Shown here: positions 45,316-55,428 of the stretch, one piece after another
Layout: each line of letters starts with the position of its first letter
How positions within the stretch are numbered: position 1 is the first letter of the stretch
Assembly (NCBI RefSeq): GCF_001056295.1
Contig: NZ_JVMD01000024.1
Location: forward strand, 240,135 to 304,134
Reading direction: 5' to 3'
From: Corynebacterium halotolerans
GTDB taxonomy: Bacteria > Actinomycetota > Actinomycetes > Mycobacteriales > Mycobacteriaceae
Length of the DNA: 64,000 nt
Notes under the pieces: generated by a model
Databases searched by the model: none
What the model was told of the DNA's origin: nothing
The model's input: only the letters and a program-made list of their open reading frames with translations
Program-made: the position numbers and the translations under genes

Positions 45316-47205
45316 CTAGTCGCGGTTGATGTCCGCCCACCACTCCGACACGTCGCCGGCGATGGCGTCGGCGGTCAGGCCGAGCTCCTCCAGTATCTGG
45401 CCGCGCGAGGCGTGGTCCAGGAACTTCTGGGGCACCGCGCACTGGCGCATGGGCACGTCGATGGCGGAGGCGCGGAGCACATCGCCGAGCAGCGAGCCGA
45501 CGCCGCCGTGGACGACGCCGTCCTCGACGACGACGACCAGATCGTGGCGCTCGACCATGGCCACGACGTCGCCCGGAATCGGCGCGACCCAGCGGGGGTC
45601 CACCACGGTGACGTCGATGCCCTCGTCCTCCAGCGCGCGGGCGGCGCCGAGTGCCGCGCCGGCGAAGGCGCCGACGGACACGATGAGGACGTCCCCGCCG
45701 TCCTCGCGGGTGCGGTGCAGCACGTCGACGCCGTCGGCGGTGCGCTCGACAGCCTCGACGTCATCGACGACCTTGCCCTTGGGGAAGCGGACGACGGTCG
45801 GGCCGTCCTTGACGTCCAGAGCCTCCCGCAGTTCCTCCACCAGGCGGGCGCCGTCGCGCGGGGCGGCGACGCGGATGCCCGGGACGATCGACGTCAGCGC
45901 CATGTCCCACACGCCGTTGTGGCTGGCGCCATCGGAGCCCGTGATGCCGGCGCGGTCGAGCACGAGCGTGACCGGCAGCTTGAGCAGCGCGACGTCCATG
46001 AGCAGCTGGTCGAAGGCGCGGTTGAGGAACGTCGAGTAGACGGCCACGACGGGGTGCATGCCCGCCAGCGCCAGGCCCGAGGCCGACGCCACGGCGTGCT
46101 GCTCGGCGATGCCGACGTCGAAGAAGCGGTCGGGGTGCGCCTTGCCGAACTTCACCAGCCCGGTCGGGCCGGCCATCGCGGCGGTGATGGCGGCGACGTC
46201 CTCGCGCTCGCCGCCGATGGTGACCAGCTCGTCCGCGAAAACCGAGGTCCAGTCGCGCACCGGGCTCGACTTGGGCTCGCCGGTGATCGGGTCGATGACG
46301 CCGGTGGCGTGCATCTGGTCGGCCTCGTTCTCCTCGGCGGGCGCGAAGCCGCGGCCCTTGTTCGTCTTGGCGTGGACGATGACGGGGCCGCCGAAGTCGC
46401 GGGCGTGGCGCAGGGCGTTCTCCAGCGAGCGGATGTTGTGGCCGTCGACGGGGCCCATGTACTTGATGCCGAGGTCGGAGAACATCTCGTGCGGCATGAC
46501 CGTCGACTTCAGGCCCTCCTTCGCCCCGTAGACGATGCGGGCGACGAAATCCCCGGCCGGGCCCATCCGCTGCAGGCCGGACTTGCCCTGGCGCATGACC
46601 ATGTCGTACGCGGGCTGCAGCGCGAGCGCCGCGAGGTTCTCGGCGAGGCCGCCGATGGTCGGCGAGTAGCTGCGGCCGTTGTCGTTGACCACGATGACCA
46701 CGGACCGGTCCTTGCCGGCCGCGATGTTGTTCAGCGCCTCCCAGCACATGCCGCCGGTCAGCGCGCCATCGCCGACGACGGCGACGACGTGGCGGTGGTG
46801 CTCGCCGCGGATGGAGAAGCCCTTGGCCAGGCCGTCGGCCGTGGACAGCGCGGCGGAGGCGTGCGACGACTCGGTCCAGTCGTGCGGGCTCTCGGCCCGG
46901 CACGGGTACCCGGACAGGCCGTCCTTCTGGCGCAGCGTGTCGAAGTCGCCGGTGCGGCCGGTGAGCATCTTGTGCACGTAGGCCTGGTGTCCGGTGTCGA
47001 AGATGATGGGGTCCGTCGGCGAATCGAAGACGCGGTGCAGCGCCATGGTCAGTTCCACGACGCCGAGGTTGGGGCCCAGGTGCCCGCCGGTCGCGGACAC
47101 CTTCTCCACGAGGAAGTCGCGGATCTCCCCGGCCAGGTCATCGAGCTGCTCCGGGCGCAGCGCGCGCACGTCGGCGGGTGAGTTGATCGATTCGAGGAGA
47201 GCCAT
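45316..47205 (-). CDS. dxs: 1-deoxy-D-xylulose-5-phosphate synthase
   Basis: A 629-residue thiamine-diphosphate enzyme that opens the MEP isoprenoid pathway from pyruvate and glyceraldehyde 3-phosphate. [13 protein letters not shown], the ThDP motif [11 protein letters not shown]...[10 protein letters not shown] and the transketolase-like segment [10 protein letters not shown] are present, with a C-terminal transketolase domain. ATG 47205 begins [11 protein letters not shown] -10 candidate TATCAT is found near 47270 and a GAAAGGA before the start. Confidence 0.97.
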   Translation of the reverse strand: MALLESINSPADVRALRPEQLDDLAGEIRDFLVEKVSATGGHLGPNLGVVELTMALHRVFDSPTDPIIFDTGHQAYVHKMLTGRTGDFDTLRQKDGLSGYPCRAESPHDWTESSHASAALSTADGLAKGFSIRGEHHRHVVAVVGDGALTGGMCWEALNNIAAGKDRSVVIVVNDNGRSYSPTIGGLAENLAALALQPAYDMVMRQGKSGLQRMGPAGDFVARIVYGAKEGLKSTVMPHEMFSDLGIKYMGPVDGHNIRSLENALRHARDFGGPVIVHAKTNKGRGFAPAEENEADQMHATGVIDPITGEPKSSPVRDWTSVFADELVTIGGEREDVAAITAAMAGPTGLVKFGKAHPDRFFDVGIAEQHAVASASGLALAGMHPVVAVYSTFLNRAFDQLLMDVALLKLPVTLVLDRAGITGSDGASHNGVWDMALTSIVPGIRVAAPRDGARLVEELREALDVKDGPTVVRFPKGKVVDDVEAVERTADGVDVLHRTREDGGDVLIVSVGAFAGAALGAARALEDEGIDVTVVDPRWVAPIPGDVVAMVERHDLVVVVEDGVVHGGVGSLLGDVLRASAIDVPMRQCAVPQKFLDHASRGQILEELGLTADAIAGDVSEWWADINRD

Positions 47206-47329
47206 GAACCGGTACCCGTTCCTTTCACGTCTCGGCGGCCCGGCGGAATGACCGGGTTGGTCTTTCAATGATACGGCCCGCGGGTAGGCCGGGTCACAAT
47301 CGCACTGTTGGCGCGTCGTCCCGCGGCGG

Positions 47330-48538
47330 TCAGCGCGCCGGTGCGAGCACCGCCAGCGTCTCCAGGTGGTGCGTGCCCGGGAAGGCGTCGACGACTTCGA
47401 GTGATTCGATGCGATAGCCGTTGTCCGACCAGGTCAGGGCGTCGCGGGCGAAGGTCGCGGGGTCGCAGCCGATGTGCAGGACGCGCTTCGGGTGCGCCGC
47501 GGCGATGGCCCGGACGGTCTGGGCGCCGGCGCCGGTCCGCGGCGGGTCGAGCACCACCAGGTCCACCGAATGCCCGAGCTTGCCGACGGCCGTTTCCACC
47601 AGGGAGGTGCGGAATTCGACCGGCAGATCGGACAGCGCGGCGCGGCCGACCTTCGCGGCCATGGCGAAGGACTCGACCGACGAGACCTTTCCGTCGTCGC
47701 CGACGAGCTCGGCCAGGGCGGCGGCGAAGACGCCGACGCCGCCGTAGAGGTCCCACGCGCGACCGCCCGGGACGGCGGGGAGCAGCTCGCTGATACGGGA
47801 GACGTAATGGTCCGCGGCCGCCGAATGCGCCTGCCAGAAACCGTCGACCGGCACGGCGAATTCGCGCCCGGCGGCGCGCTCGACGGCGGTCGGCTCCCCC
47901 TCCACCTGCGTGACCCGGCGTTTGCGCCCCTTGCCGATCACGTGCAGCACGTGGCGCGCCCCATCGGCGTCGCGCACGACGTGGAGCTCGCCTCCGGCGG
48001 GCACGGCGCCGGCCTCTCCCAGGCCCGTCGTCAGGCCCGCGACGTTCTGCGCGCATTCCGCGCCCGTGACCAACTCGCGGGACTTGCGCTTGCGCAGCCC
48101 CGCCCGGCCTTCCCCGTCGACGCCGAGGCGCACGCGCGTGCGCCACCCGGTGGCCGGGCCGAGGGCGGTGACGGCGGGCTCGGGCAGCGATCCGGCATCG
48201 AAGCGGCCGATGCGGCGCAGCGCGTCGAGCAGGACGTCCTTCTTCAGCACGGCGGCGTGGGCGGGATCGACGAACCCGAGGTCGCAGCATCCGGCGCCGG
48301 CCTCCGCGGCGTCGCAGACGGGCTCGATGCGGTGCGGCGAGGGATCGAGGATCTCCACCGCCTCGCCGCGCCAGAGCTTCGCCTCGGCGTCGTCCAGGGC
48401 GATGCGGACGCGCTCCCCGGGGATGGCGCCGCGGACGAGGATCACCCGGCCGTCGAGGAGGGCGATGGACTCGCCGCCGTGGGCGGGCCGGTCGACGACC
48501 GCCTCGATGATCGTGGGGCCGTTGGCCGGGGTGCTCAT
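47330..48538 (-). CDS. Class I SAM-dependent 23S rRNA/tRNA uracil-C5-methyltransferase-like protein
   Basis: A 402-residue TrmA/RlmD-type RNA methyltransferase. An N-terminal TRAM domain ([19 protein letters not shown]) comes first. Cys residues around [15 protein letters not shown] resemble the iron-sulfur site of RlmD. The SAM site is [14 protein letters not shown], the catalytic Cys is in [12 protein letters not shown] and the final Glu in HHLETLAVL. It matches Rv2689c. Whether it modifies rRNA or tRNA cannot be told. Confidence 0.88.
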   Translation of the reverse strand: MSTPANGPTIIEAVVDRPAHGGESIALLDGRVILVRGAIPGERVRIALDDAEAKLWRGEAVEILDPSPHRIEPVCDAAEAGAGCCDLGFVDPAHAAVLKKDVLLDALRRIGRFDAGSLPEPAVTALGPATGWRTRVRLGVDGEGRAGLRKRKSRELVTGAECAQNVAGLTTGLGEAGAVPAGGELHVVRDADGARHVLHVIGKGRKRRVTQVEGEPTAVERAAGREFAVPVDGFWQAHSAAADHYVSRISELLPAVPGGRAWDLYGGVGVFAAALAELVGDDGKVSSVESFAMAAKVGRAALSDLPVEFRTSLVETAVGKLGHSVDLVVLDPPRTGAGAQTVRAIAAAHPKRVLHIGCDPATFARDALTWSDNGYRIESLEVVDAFPGTHHLETLAVLAPAR

Positions 48539-48611
48539 GGCGATCCTCCTGGATCTGCGGGAACTGCGGGGGTGGATGGGTTTCCGGCCGGACGCGGCCG
48601 GAAGCCGGGGC

Positions 48612-49391
48612 CTACTGGCCCTGGTTGCCCTGCTGCTGATCCTGGCCGCCCTGCTGCGCGGCCTGCTGCTGCGCCGCGTAGGCCTGGCGGATCTGCTCCG
48701 CCATGGCGACGGGCAGGGTGACCGGCAGCGGCTGACCGGCCGGCATCGGGTTGTCGCCGCGGTTGACGAAGCAGCGGGCCATCATCCCGCGGCCGATCTC
48801 GGCGAGCTCGTCGGCGGAGGAGGCGGGGCCGGACAGCGTCAGGCGCATCATCCAGCGCGGGCCATCGGCGCCGATGATGCGCATCTGCATGTCGTCGCGC
48901 GAGCCCACGACCTCGTCGCCCCACGGGCCATCCTCCAGGTGGACCGCCAGGCCGTCCTTCGACAGCCCCTCGGCGATCTCGCGGCCGGAGGTCTCCCACA
49001 GCCCGCCCGACGTCGGCGCGGCGAAGGCGACCGGGGTGATGCGCCCGGCGGTGGTGACGACGTGCAGCATCGTCGGGCCCTGCGGGCCCATCTCGACCTG
49101 GATGTCGCCGACGTGCGGCACGGCCAGCAGCACGGAGCCGAGGTTCACGCTGGCCTTGGCGAAGTCCGAGAAGTCGAAATCCTCCGGCTTGGCGTCGGCG
49201 ACGTCGAACGGCCCGGCCTCCGCCGGCTGCGCATCCGCCTGGCGCGGCGCTTCGCGGCGCGGCTCGGCGGCGGCGGGCCCGGCGTCCGGGGCGGCATCGT
49301 CGCGGTCGACGGCGGCCTCGGGTGCCCCGGCGGTCGCGGCGCCGTCATCCTTGGCGCGGTCGTCTTTCTTCTTGTTGCCAAAGGGCCACAT
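48612..49391 (-). CDS. DUF3710 family protein
   Basis: A 259-residue actinobacterial protein. MWPFGNKKK is a short basic N-terminus, followed by an Ala/Pro/Asp-rich linker (about 15-60) and the conserved domain (FDFSDFAKASVNLGSVLL, AFAAPTSGGLWETSGREIAE, RWMMRLTLSGPA). The C-terminus is Gln-rich. ATG 49391 has GGGAG at a better distance than ATG 49397. Function unknown; it sits beside dut as in M. tuberculosis (Rv2696c). Confidence 0.88.
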   Translation of the reverse strand: MWPFGNKKKDDRAKDDGAATAGAPEAAVDRDDAAPDAGPAAAEPRREAPRQADAQPAEAGPFDVADAKPEDFDFSDFAKASVNLGSVLLAVPHVGDIQVEMGPQGPTMLHVVTTAGRITPVAFAAPTSGGLWETSGREIAEGLSKDGLAVHLEDGPWGDEVVGSRDDMQMRIIGADGPRWMMRLTLSGPASSADELAEIGRGMMARCFVNRGDNPMPAGQPLPVTLPVAMAEQIRQAYAAQQQAAQQGGQDQQQGNQGQ

Positions 49392-49477
49392 GGCCATCGT
49401 CTCCCTAAATGTGTTTGCGCGTTTGATGTTCAGCGTAACGGCTACCGCGGCGCGGGGCCGTCGGGCCCGCCCCCTGC

Positions 49478-50014
49478 TCAGCCGCGGGCAGGCGGGGCGC
49501 CGGCGACGCCGGTGGAGCCGTGGCCCCGTTCCCCGCGATCGGTGGCGTCGAGTTCGTCGACGACGACGAACGGGCTGAGCTCGACTTTCTGCACCAAAAG
49601 CTGTGCGATGCGGTCGCCCTTGGCGATGGTGATGGGCTCGCGCGGGTCGAGGTTGATCAGGCTGATCTTGAGTTCGCCGCGGTACCCCGCGTCGACGGTG
49701 CCGGGGGCGTTGACGATGGACAGGCCCGCGCGGGCGGCCAGCCCCGACCGCGGGTGGACCAGGCCGACGGTGCCCGGGGGCAGCGCGATGGCGATGCCGG
49801 TGCCGACCAGGGCACGCTCGCCGGGCTCGAGCACGAGGTCCTCGGCCGAGGACAGGTCCACGCCGGCGTCGTCGTGGTGCGCGCGCACGGGCGCGACGGC
49901 GTCGGGTTGGAGCAGCCGCACCCGGACGGGGGCCGCGGACGCTGCGCCGGACTCTGCGCCGGACGCTGCGCCGGGCGCGGTGCCGTGGGAATCGTTTCGG
50001 ATGTCGTCGTTCAC
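49478..50014 (-). CDS. dut: Deoxyuridine 5'-triphosphate nucleotidohydrolase
   Basis: A 178-residue trimeric dUTPase that hydrolyses dUTP to dUMP and keeps uracil out of DNA. Motifs run [45 protein letters not shown] and the C-terminal arm [11 protein letters not shown]. An Ala/Ser-rich N-terminal extension of about 25 residues is unusual. GTG 50014 follows a leaderless -10 box. Confidence 0.96.
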   Translation of the reverse strand: MNDDIRNDSHGTAPGAASGAESGAASAAPVRVRLLQPDAVAPVRAHHDDAGVDLSSAEDLVLEPGERALVGTGIAIALPPGTVGLVHPRSGLAARAGLSIVNAPGTVDAGYRGELKISLINLDPREPITIAKGDRIAQLLVQKVELSPFVVVDELDATDRGERGHGSTGVAGAPPARG

Positions 50015-50022
50015 GTCATCCG

Positions 50023-50028
50023 ACGATA
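50023..50028 (-). promoter_or_regulatory. -10 box of dut, leaderless
   Basis: TATCGT on the minus strand ends 8 bases before GTG 50014. It lies back to back with the DUF3093 promoter. Confidence 0.5.
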
Positions 50029-50060
50029 CGCACCGCGGTCGACCCCGGAGATCGCATGGG

Positions 50061-50066
50061 TAGGAT
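50061..50066 (+). promoter_or_regulatory. -10 box of the DUF3093 gene, leaderless
   Basis: TAGGAT ends 8 bases before GTG 50075 but only 2 before ATG 50069. This favours the GTG as the true start. Confidence 0.5.
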
Positions 50067-50074
50067 GAATGCCC

Positions 50075-50587
50075 GTGAGCACTACTGACGACAGCACCGT
50101 GACGGCCGCCGACGGCGACATCATCTACCGGGAGCGTTTGTGGGTGCCCTGGTGGTACTGGGCGCTGGCGGTTCCCGCGGTCGTCGTGTGCACCGCGCAG
50201 GTCGCGTTCAACCGCAGCATCCTCTGGCTCATCATCGGCGGGACGATCATCACCCTCATCGGGCTGTGGATCCTGGTCACCCTGTCGAAGACGAAGGTCC
50301 AGGTCGAGCTCGACCCCACCGGCGAGAAGTGGCTCCACGCGGGCACCGCGGTGCTGCCGGCGTCGGTGGTGTCGAAGTCCCTCGTCGTCCCCGCGTCCGC
50401 GCACCGCAATGCACTGGGCCGCCAGCTGGACCCCGCGGCGTTCCTGGTCACCCACAGTTGGGTCCGCACCATGGTGCTGCTGGTCCTCGACGACCCGGAT
50501 GATCCGACCCCGTACTGGCTGGTGTCGACGCGCAAGCCCGAAGAGCTTCTCGACGCCTTCCTGGGCGCCGACCGCCCCACGGTCTGA
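50075..50587 (+). CDS. DUF3093 family membrane protein
   Basis: A 170-residue protein with two helices (about 26-45 and 50-70) after [14 protein letters not shown], and a soluble C-terminal domain ([33 protein letters not shown]). The family is actinobacterial and uncharacterised. It is divergent from dut, as Rv2698 is from Rv2697c. Confidence 0.88.
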   Translation: MSTTDDSTVTAADGDIIYRERLWVPWWYWALAVPAVVVCTAQVAFNRSILWLIIGGTIITLIGLWILVTLSKTKVQVELDPTGEKWLHAGTAVLPASVVSKSLVVPASAHRNALGRQLDPAAFLVTHSWVRTMVLLVLDDPDDPTPYWLVSTRKPEELLDAFLGADRPTV

Positions 50588-50601
50588 CGGCGCTCCGGCG
50601 C

Positions 50602-50654
50602 GAAAACGCCCCGGGCGACGGCCGATCCATGGGATCGGGCATCGCCCGGGGCGT
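50602..50654 (-). terminator. Long hairpin terminator between DUF3093 and DUF4193 genes
   Basis: A 13-bp outer stem (50606-50618 with 50642-50654) encloses a smaller inner stem and is followed by TTTT on the minus strand. It may act for both convergent genes. Confidence 0.8.
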
Positions 50655-50691
50655 CCTCCGTGCACGGCCCCGGTTCAGGGGGCCGCCGCCG

Positions 50692-50988
50692 TCACGCGCA
50701 ATCGCGGCAGATCGGGAAACCGTCGCCGGGGTCGTACGCCATCATCGAGCGGTGCTGCACGAGGAAGCACGACCCGCACGTGAATTCGTCGTCCTGGCGG
50801 GGAACGACGGAAATCTCCAGCTCCTCACCGGAAAGGTCGGCGCCGGGGAGCTCGTACGGCTCCACGATCTCGCCGTCGTCATCGTCGGCGATGCGGTTGT
50901 CTTCGCCGGCGGCCTGCAGGCCCTCGAGCGAATCGGTGGCGATGTCCTCGTCCTCGCGGGTGCGCGGCGAATCGTAATCGACAGCCAT
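50692..50988 (-). CDS. DUF4193 family zinc-ribbon-like protein
   Basis: A 98-residue acidic protein. The C-terminus has two Cys pairs (CGSC and CRDC) that could bind zinc, and the N-terminus is MAVDYDSPRTREDEDIATD, typical of the family. Relatives are small actinobacterial proteins of unknown function (Rv2699c position). Confidence 0.9.
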   Translation of the reverse strand: MAVDYDSPRTREDEDIATDSLEGLQAAGEDNRIADDDDGEIVEPYELPGADLSGEELEISVVPRQDDEFTCGSCFLVQHRSMMAYDPGDGFPICRDCA

Positions 50989-51148
50989 TTGTTCGGCCCT
51001 CCTCCAGTGGGGTCGCGGCACTTCGTATGTAGCGCCGTATTCTTCGCGGATACTAGGGCAATTCTAAGAATCTGTCATGTCCCCAGGTCAATGGCGCTTT
51101 TTGGGCCACTTTTGCACGTCATGTGAATGGCGCGCACCCGCACCCGGC

Positions 51149-51154
51149 TAACAT
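51149..51154 (+). promoter_or_regulatory. -10 box of cei, leaderless
   Basis: TAACAT ends 7 bases before ATG 51162. Confidence 0.55.
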
Positions 51155-51161
51155 TGTGCGC

Positions 51162-51758
51162 ATGACGCACCGCCAGCCGGGCGATTCCCCGCCCCGCAAT
51201 TACCGACCCTACGGCATCATCGTCGGCGTTTTCGCCGTCTTCGCCGTGGCCGCCTGGTCCTTCGCGTTCGCCCGGACCGCCGAGGAAACGAGCGTCGCCT
51301 GCGAGCATCCCGACGCCGGCGCGGTCGTGTCCGCGACGGACCTGCTCGGCGAGGCCCCCGCCGCGCCCGGCGACATCCCGGTGCGGGTCTTCAACGCCAA
51401 CGGCGAATCCGGGCAGGCCACCGAGGTGTCCGAGGGGCTGGTCGGGCTCGGCTTCGCCACGGTCCCGGAGGGCGCGGTGGGCAACGATCCCCTGACCCCG
51501 GACCTCGATCTGGGCTGCTACGGCCAACTGCGCTTCGGCGCGGGATTCGCCACCCACGGAGCGACCCTCCACGCGGTGTTCCCCTGCCTCGAACTGATCC
51601 ACGACGCCCGCGAAGACGGTTCGGTGGACGTGGCCCTGGGCAAGGGTTTCCGCGGCCTCGATGATTCGGGGCCGGTCCGGGCGGCGATGGAGACGCTCCA
51701 GTCGGGCCGCGACGTCGACGCCGCCACGCTGCAGTCGCTCAGCCGCCGTTCCTGCTGA
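51162..51758 (+). CDS. cei: Envelope integrity protein Cei-like, LytR C-terminal domain
   Basis: A 198-residue single-pass protein with a helix at about 19-36 and an external LytR_C-like domain (DIPVRVFNANGESGQATEVSE). Cys residues near HP, GCY and FPC could form disulfides. Rv2700 in the same place was named Cei for cell envelope integrity. Its 3' end overlaps convergent suhB by 20 bp. Confidence 0.85.
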   Translation: MTHRQPGDSPPRNYRPYGIIVGVFAVFAVAAWSFAFARTAEETSVACEHPDAGAVVSATDLLGEAPAAPGDIPVRVFNANGESGQATEVSEGLVGLGFATVPEGAVGNDPLTPDLDLGCYGQLRFGAGFATHGATLHAVFPCLELIHDAREDGSVDVALGKGFRGLDDSGPVRAAMETLQSGRDVDAATLQSLSRRSC

Positions 51759-52635
51759 TCGGCCCCAGCGCACCCCGGGACTCCAGCGCGCCGAAGAACT
51801 CGTCGGCCACCGTCGGCGCTGCTGCGGCGACCAGCTCCCCCTCGGCGGTCCCCGCGCCCGGATCCGGCAGCTTCACCACGGCGCCGGCCTCCTGCGCAAT
51901 GAGGGCGCCGGCCGCCCAATCCCACAGATTCAGGCCGTGCTCGAAGTAGCAGTCCACGCCGCCCGCGGCCAGCAGGCAAAGGTCCAGCGCAGCCGAGCCG
52001 ATGCGGCGGATGTCGCGGACGTCGGCAAGCAAATCCGCCACCAGCGCGCCCTGCACCGCCCGGCGCTCCGCGGAGTACGAGAAACCCGTGGCGACCAGCG
52101 ACACCCCCAGATCCTCGGGCGCGGAGCACCGGAGCTCCACCTCACGCCCGGACGAGTCGCGCAGCGCCGCCCCTCCCCCGACCGCCGCGTGGAAGATGCG
52201 CCCGCCCGCCACGTCCGCGACGGCGCCGGCGACGATGCGGCCGTCCTTCTCGCACGCGACGCTGACGCCGAAGGCCGGGATGCCGTAGAGGAAGTTGACC
52301 GTCCCGTCGATGGGGTCGACGACCCAGCGGATGCCCTCCGCCCGGGCGCCCGCGCCGCCCTCCTCCTCGCCGAAGACTGCGTCGCCGGGCCGCAGCGACG
52401 CGACGAGCCCGCGGATCAGCTCCTCCGACTCGCGGTCGACGACCGTGACGGGGTCGACGCGGCTGGATTTGACGTCCGTGCCCTCGGCCCGGCCGCCGCC
52501 GACGCCGACTTCGCGGCGCCGCACCCGGATGTGCTCGGCCGCCGCGGACGCCAAAAACACGGCCATCCGCCGCAAATCGGCGGGCGAGTCGGAGCGGGCG
52601 GGGGTGTGCGCGGGTTCGGCTTCTGCGAAGGTCAT
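51739..52635 (-). CDS. suhB: Inositol monophosphatase family protein SuhB
   Basis: A 298-residue metal-dependent phosphatase. [25 protein letters not shown] and [18 protein letters not shown] hold the metal and substrate residues. It would release inositol from inositol 1-phosphate, feeding PI and mycothiol synthesis. ATG 52635 lies 6 bases after a GACAAT box, another possible leaderless start. Confidence 0.93.
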   Translation of the reverse strand: MTFAEAEPAHTPARSDSPADLRRMAVFLASAAAEHIRVRRREVGVGGGRAEGTDVKSSRVDPVTVVDRESEELIRGLVASLRPGDAVFGEEEGGAGARAEGIRWVVDPIDGTVNFLYGIPAFGVSVACEKDGRIVAGAVADVAGGRIFHAAVGGGAALRDSSGREVELRCSAPEDLGVSLVATGFSYSAERRAVQGALVADLLADVRDIRRIGSAALDLCLLAAGGVDCYFEHGLNLWDWAAGALIAQEAGAVVKLPDPGAGTAEGELVAAAAPTVADEFFGALESRGALGPISRNGG

Positions 52636-52657
52636 GGGGCCATTGTCCCCGTTTTCG

Positions 52658-52663
52658 TACAAT
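52658..52663 (+). promoter_or_regulatory. -10 box of ppgK, leaderless
   Basis: TACAAT ends 7 bases before ATG 52671. Confidence 0.6.
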
Positions 52664-52670
52664 CGGCCAC

Positions 52671-53426
52671 ATGGCAGAGAACATCGGTTTTGGCGTGGAC
52701 GTGGGCGGTTCCGGCATCAAGGGGGGTGTCGTGGACCTCGACACCGGGGAGCTGGTGGGCGAGCGGATCAAGATCCTCACGCCGCAGCCCGCGACCCCGG
52801 ACGCGGTGGCGGAGACCATCGCGGAAATCGTGCGCATCGCCGGGTGGGAGGGGCCGGTGGGCGTCACGCTGCCGTCCGTCATCCGCGACCAGACCGCCCT
52901 GCTCGCGGCGAACATCGATGAGTCGTGGGTGGACATGGACTGCCGTGAGCTGTTCTCGCGCCACCTGCCCGACCACCGCACCCACGTGCTCAACGACGCC
53001 GACGCGGCGGGGCTGGCGGAGGCGCGCTTCGGCGACGCCCACGCGCGCCAGGGGTCGGTGGTCCTGCTGACCTTCGGCACCGGCATCGGTTCGGCCCTGC
53101 TTCACGACGGCCTGCTGTACCCGAACTCCGAGCTCGGCCACCTGCACATCGGGGACGACGAAGCCGAGCACATCGCGTCGGCCGCGGCGAAGGAGCGCGA
53201 GGACCTCAGCTACAAGAAGTGGGCCAAGCGCGTGTCGAAGGTCCTGCGGACGTACGAGGCGCTGTTCTGGCCGACGCTGTTCGTGGTCGGCGGCGGCATC
53301 AGCCGCAAGCACGAGAAGTGGGTGCCGCTGCTCGAGTGCCGGACCCCGGTGGTCCCCGCGAAGCTGCACAACAACGCGGGCATCGCCGGCGCCGCCCTGG
53401 CGGCATCCGAGGGGCTCCTGCCCTGA
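52671..53426 (+). CDS. ppgK: Polyphosphate glucokinase
   Basis: A 251-residue ROK-family kinase that phosphorylates glucose with polyphosphate or [20 protein letters not shown] is the phosphate-binding loop, [15 protein letters not shown] and [11 protein letters not shown] form the active site, and [11 protein letters not shown] the glucose site. The length is normal. It precedes sigA as in M. tuberculosis (Rv2702-Rv2703). Confidence 0.95.
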   Translation: MAENIGFGVDVGGSGIKGGVVDLDTGELVGERIKILTPQPATPDAVAETIAEIVRIAGWEGPVGVTLPSVIRDQTALLAANIDESWVDMDCRELFSRHLPDHRTHVLNDADAAGLAEARFGDAHARQGSVVLLTFGTGIGSALLHDGLLYPNSELGHLHIGDDEAEHIASAAAKEREDLSYKKWAKRVSKVLRTYEALFWPTLFVVGGGISRKHEKWVPLLECRTPVVPAKLHNNAGIAGAALAASEGLLP

Positions 53427-53727
53427 CCGCGGCGCTCCCGGCGCAAACCCCCGCACGGGGGCGCACCGGGGCGATCATCCCCATTGGGTTACACTGGGGA
53501 GTTGATTCACGGACGGTTGAACATGACGAAGGCGGGGCAGCGCGACCGAACCCCGCAATACGGCAGCCGAGATCCGTGGCACGAATCATCGACATTGCAG
53601 GCATTCGGCCGGCGGTGGCGCACACGCGGCGTCCCGTCCCCCGTCGACCCGATTACGGTCGGCGGGGCCGCGCACCGGTTCTTCCCGGCACGCCGGCGGC
53701 AATCGACATCATCGTGAAAGGGCTTTC
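53427..53727. other. Intergenic leader region of sigA
   Basis: About 300 bp without a convincing gene. TACACT at 53490-53495 is a possible -10 box, which would give a leader of about 230 nt. Open frames in it lack recognisable sequence. AAAGGG just before 53728 serves as the ribosome-binding site. Confidence 0.5.
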
Positions 53728-55251
53728 GTGACAGCCAAAGAATCCGAGCAGCCGAACGGCCGGGAAACTGCGGGCGGCGCCGCCGAGTCGCCGGCCCCGG
53801 CCAAGAAGGCCGTGAAGAAGGCGATCAAGAAGGCCGTGAAGAAGACGGCGGCCAAGAAGACCGCCGCCAAGAAGGCCGCGCCGGCGGCCGCCGCCCCGGC
53901 GGCGACCGAGTCCGCCGCAGCCGAGCAGGAGCCGGCCGCCGAGGCGAAGGCCCCCGCGAAGAAGGCCGTGAAGAAGGCGCCCGCCAAGAAGACCGCGGCG
54001 AAGAAGACGGCCAAGAAGGCCGCGAAGAAAACCGCCGCCAAGAAGACGGCGAAGAAGGCCACCGCGAAGAAGACGGCGGCGAAGAAGACCGCCGCCAAGG
54101 CCACGAGCGCCAAGGCGAAGGATGCGCAGGCCGCCGAGAGCGCCGACGAAGACGAGCTCGAGGACGACGATTCGGACCTGGCCATCGACGGCGACTTCGA
54201 TCCGGAGCTCGACGAGGGCGCGGAGACCGCCGACGACGACGCCGAGGACGAGACCGACACCGTCGACGAGGTCTGGAACGAGGACGAATCCGCGGCGCTG
54301 CGCCAGGCTCGCAAGGACGCCGAGCTGACGGCGTCGGCTGACTCCGTTCGCGCGTACCTGAAGCAGATCGGCAAGGTCGCCCTGCTGACCGCCGAGGAAG
54401 AGGTCTCGCTGGCCAAGCGCATCGAGGCCGGCCTGTACGCCCAGTACAAGATCGACCAGGCCAAGGAAGCCGGCGAGCGGCTCGCCCACGCCCAGCGCCG
54501 CGATCTGCGGGAGATCGCGCGCGACGGCCAGCGCGCCAAGAATCACCTGCTCGAAGCCAACCTGCGTCTCGTCGTTTCGCTGGCCAAGCGCTACACGGGC
54601 CGCGGCATGGCGTTCCTGGACCTCATCCAGGAGGGCAACCTCGGCCTGATCCGCGCGGTGGAGAAGTTCGACTACTCCAAGGGCTACAAGTTCTCCACGT
54701 ACGCGACGTGGTGGATCCGCCAGGCGATCACCCGCGCGATGGCGGACCAGGCGCGCACGATCCGCATCCCGGTGCACATGGTGGAGGTCATCAACAAGCT
54801 GGGCCGCATCCAGCGCGAGCTGCTCCAGGATCTCGGCCGCGAGCCGACCCCGGAGGAGCTGGCCCGCGAGATGGACATCACCGAGGAGAAGGTGCTGGAG
54901 ATCCAGCAGTACGCCCGCGAGCCGATTTCGCTGGACCAGACCATCGGCGACGAGGGCGACAGCCAGCTCGGCGATTTCATCGAGGACTCCGAGGCCGTCA
55001 TCGCGGTCGACGCGGTGAGCTTCACGCTGCTGCAGGATCAGCTGGGCGATGTGCTGGAGACCCTGTCCGAGCGCGAGGCGGGCGTCGTGCGCCTGCGCTT
55101 CGGCCTGACCGACGGCATGCCGCGCACCTTGGACGAGATCGGCCAGGTCTACGGCGTGACGCGCGAGCGCATCCGCCAGATCGAGTCGAAGACGATGTCG
55201 AAGCTGCGCCACCCCTCGCGGTCGCAGGTGCTGCGCGACTACCTGGAGTAG
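53728..55251 (+). CDS. sigA: Primary RNA polymerase sigma factor SigA
   Basis: A 507-residue group 1 sigma-70 factor. Residues about 25-132 are a Lys/Ala repeat (KKTAAKK-like), followed by an acidic stretch (about 138-185). Then come region 1.2 ([20 protein letters not shown]), region 2 ([31 protein letters not shown] near 324), region 3 and region 4 with [15 protein letters not shown] start at 53728. It should direct most promoters in the cell. Confidence 0.97.
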   Translation: MTAKESEQPNGRETAGGAAESPAPAKKAVKKAIKKAVKKTAAKKTAAKKAAPAAAAPAATESAAAEQEPAAEAKAPAKKAVKKAPAKKTAAKKTAKKAAKKTAAKKTAKKATAKKTAAKKTAAKATSAKAKDAQAAESADEDELEDDDSDLAIDGDFDPELDEGAETADDDAEDETDTVDEVWNEDESAALRQARKDAELTASADSVRAYLKQIGKVALLTAEEEVSLAKRIEAGLYAQYKIDQAKEAGERLAHAQRRDLREIARDGQRAKNHLLEANLRLVVSLAKRYTGRGMAFLDLIQEGNLGLIRAVEKFDYSKGYKFSTYATWWIRQAITRAMADQARTIRIPVHMVEVINKLGRIQRELLQDLGREPTPEELAREMDITEEKVLEIQQYAREPISLDQTIGDEGDSQLGDFIEDSEAVIAVDAVSFTLLQDQLGDVLETLSEREAGVVRLRFGLTDGMPRTLDEIGQVYGVTRERIRQIESKTMSKLRHPSRSQVLRDYLE

Positions 55252-55313
55252 GCCGCTTCTCCCCCGCCCGCCGTCGCTTTGCGACGGCCCGCGCGGGATG
55301 ATCCGACGCGAAA

Positions 55314-55355
55314 CGCCCGCCCCACCGCGAAGGTGGAGGCGGGCGGTTCGCTTTT
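55314..55355 (+). terminator. Terminator after sigA
   Basis: A stem of about 12 bp with one bulge (55314-55326 with 55332-55345) is followed by TTTT at 55352-55355. Confidence 0.65.
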
Positions 55356-55428
55356 CGGGGCGTGGGTGCCCGGTGTCGCGGGGCCGCTCCGGTAAACCCC
55401 ACCGACGGGGCGCCCCGTCGTCCCGGGG

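Noticed and set aside
45256-47181. 641-codon plus-strand open frame opposite dxs
   Set aside because: It is an antisense shadow. dxs motifs are complete on the minus strand.
53484-53717. 77-codon open frame in the sigA leader
   Set aside because: No recognisable sequence and no start signal. More likely untranslated leader.
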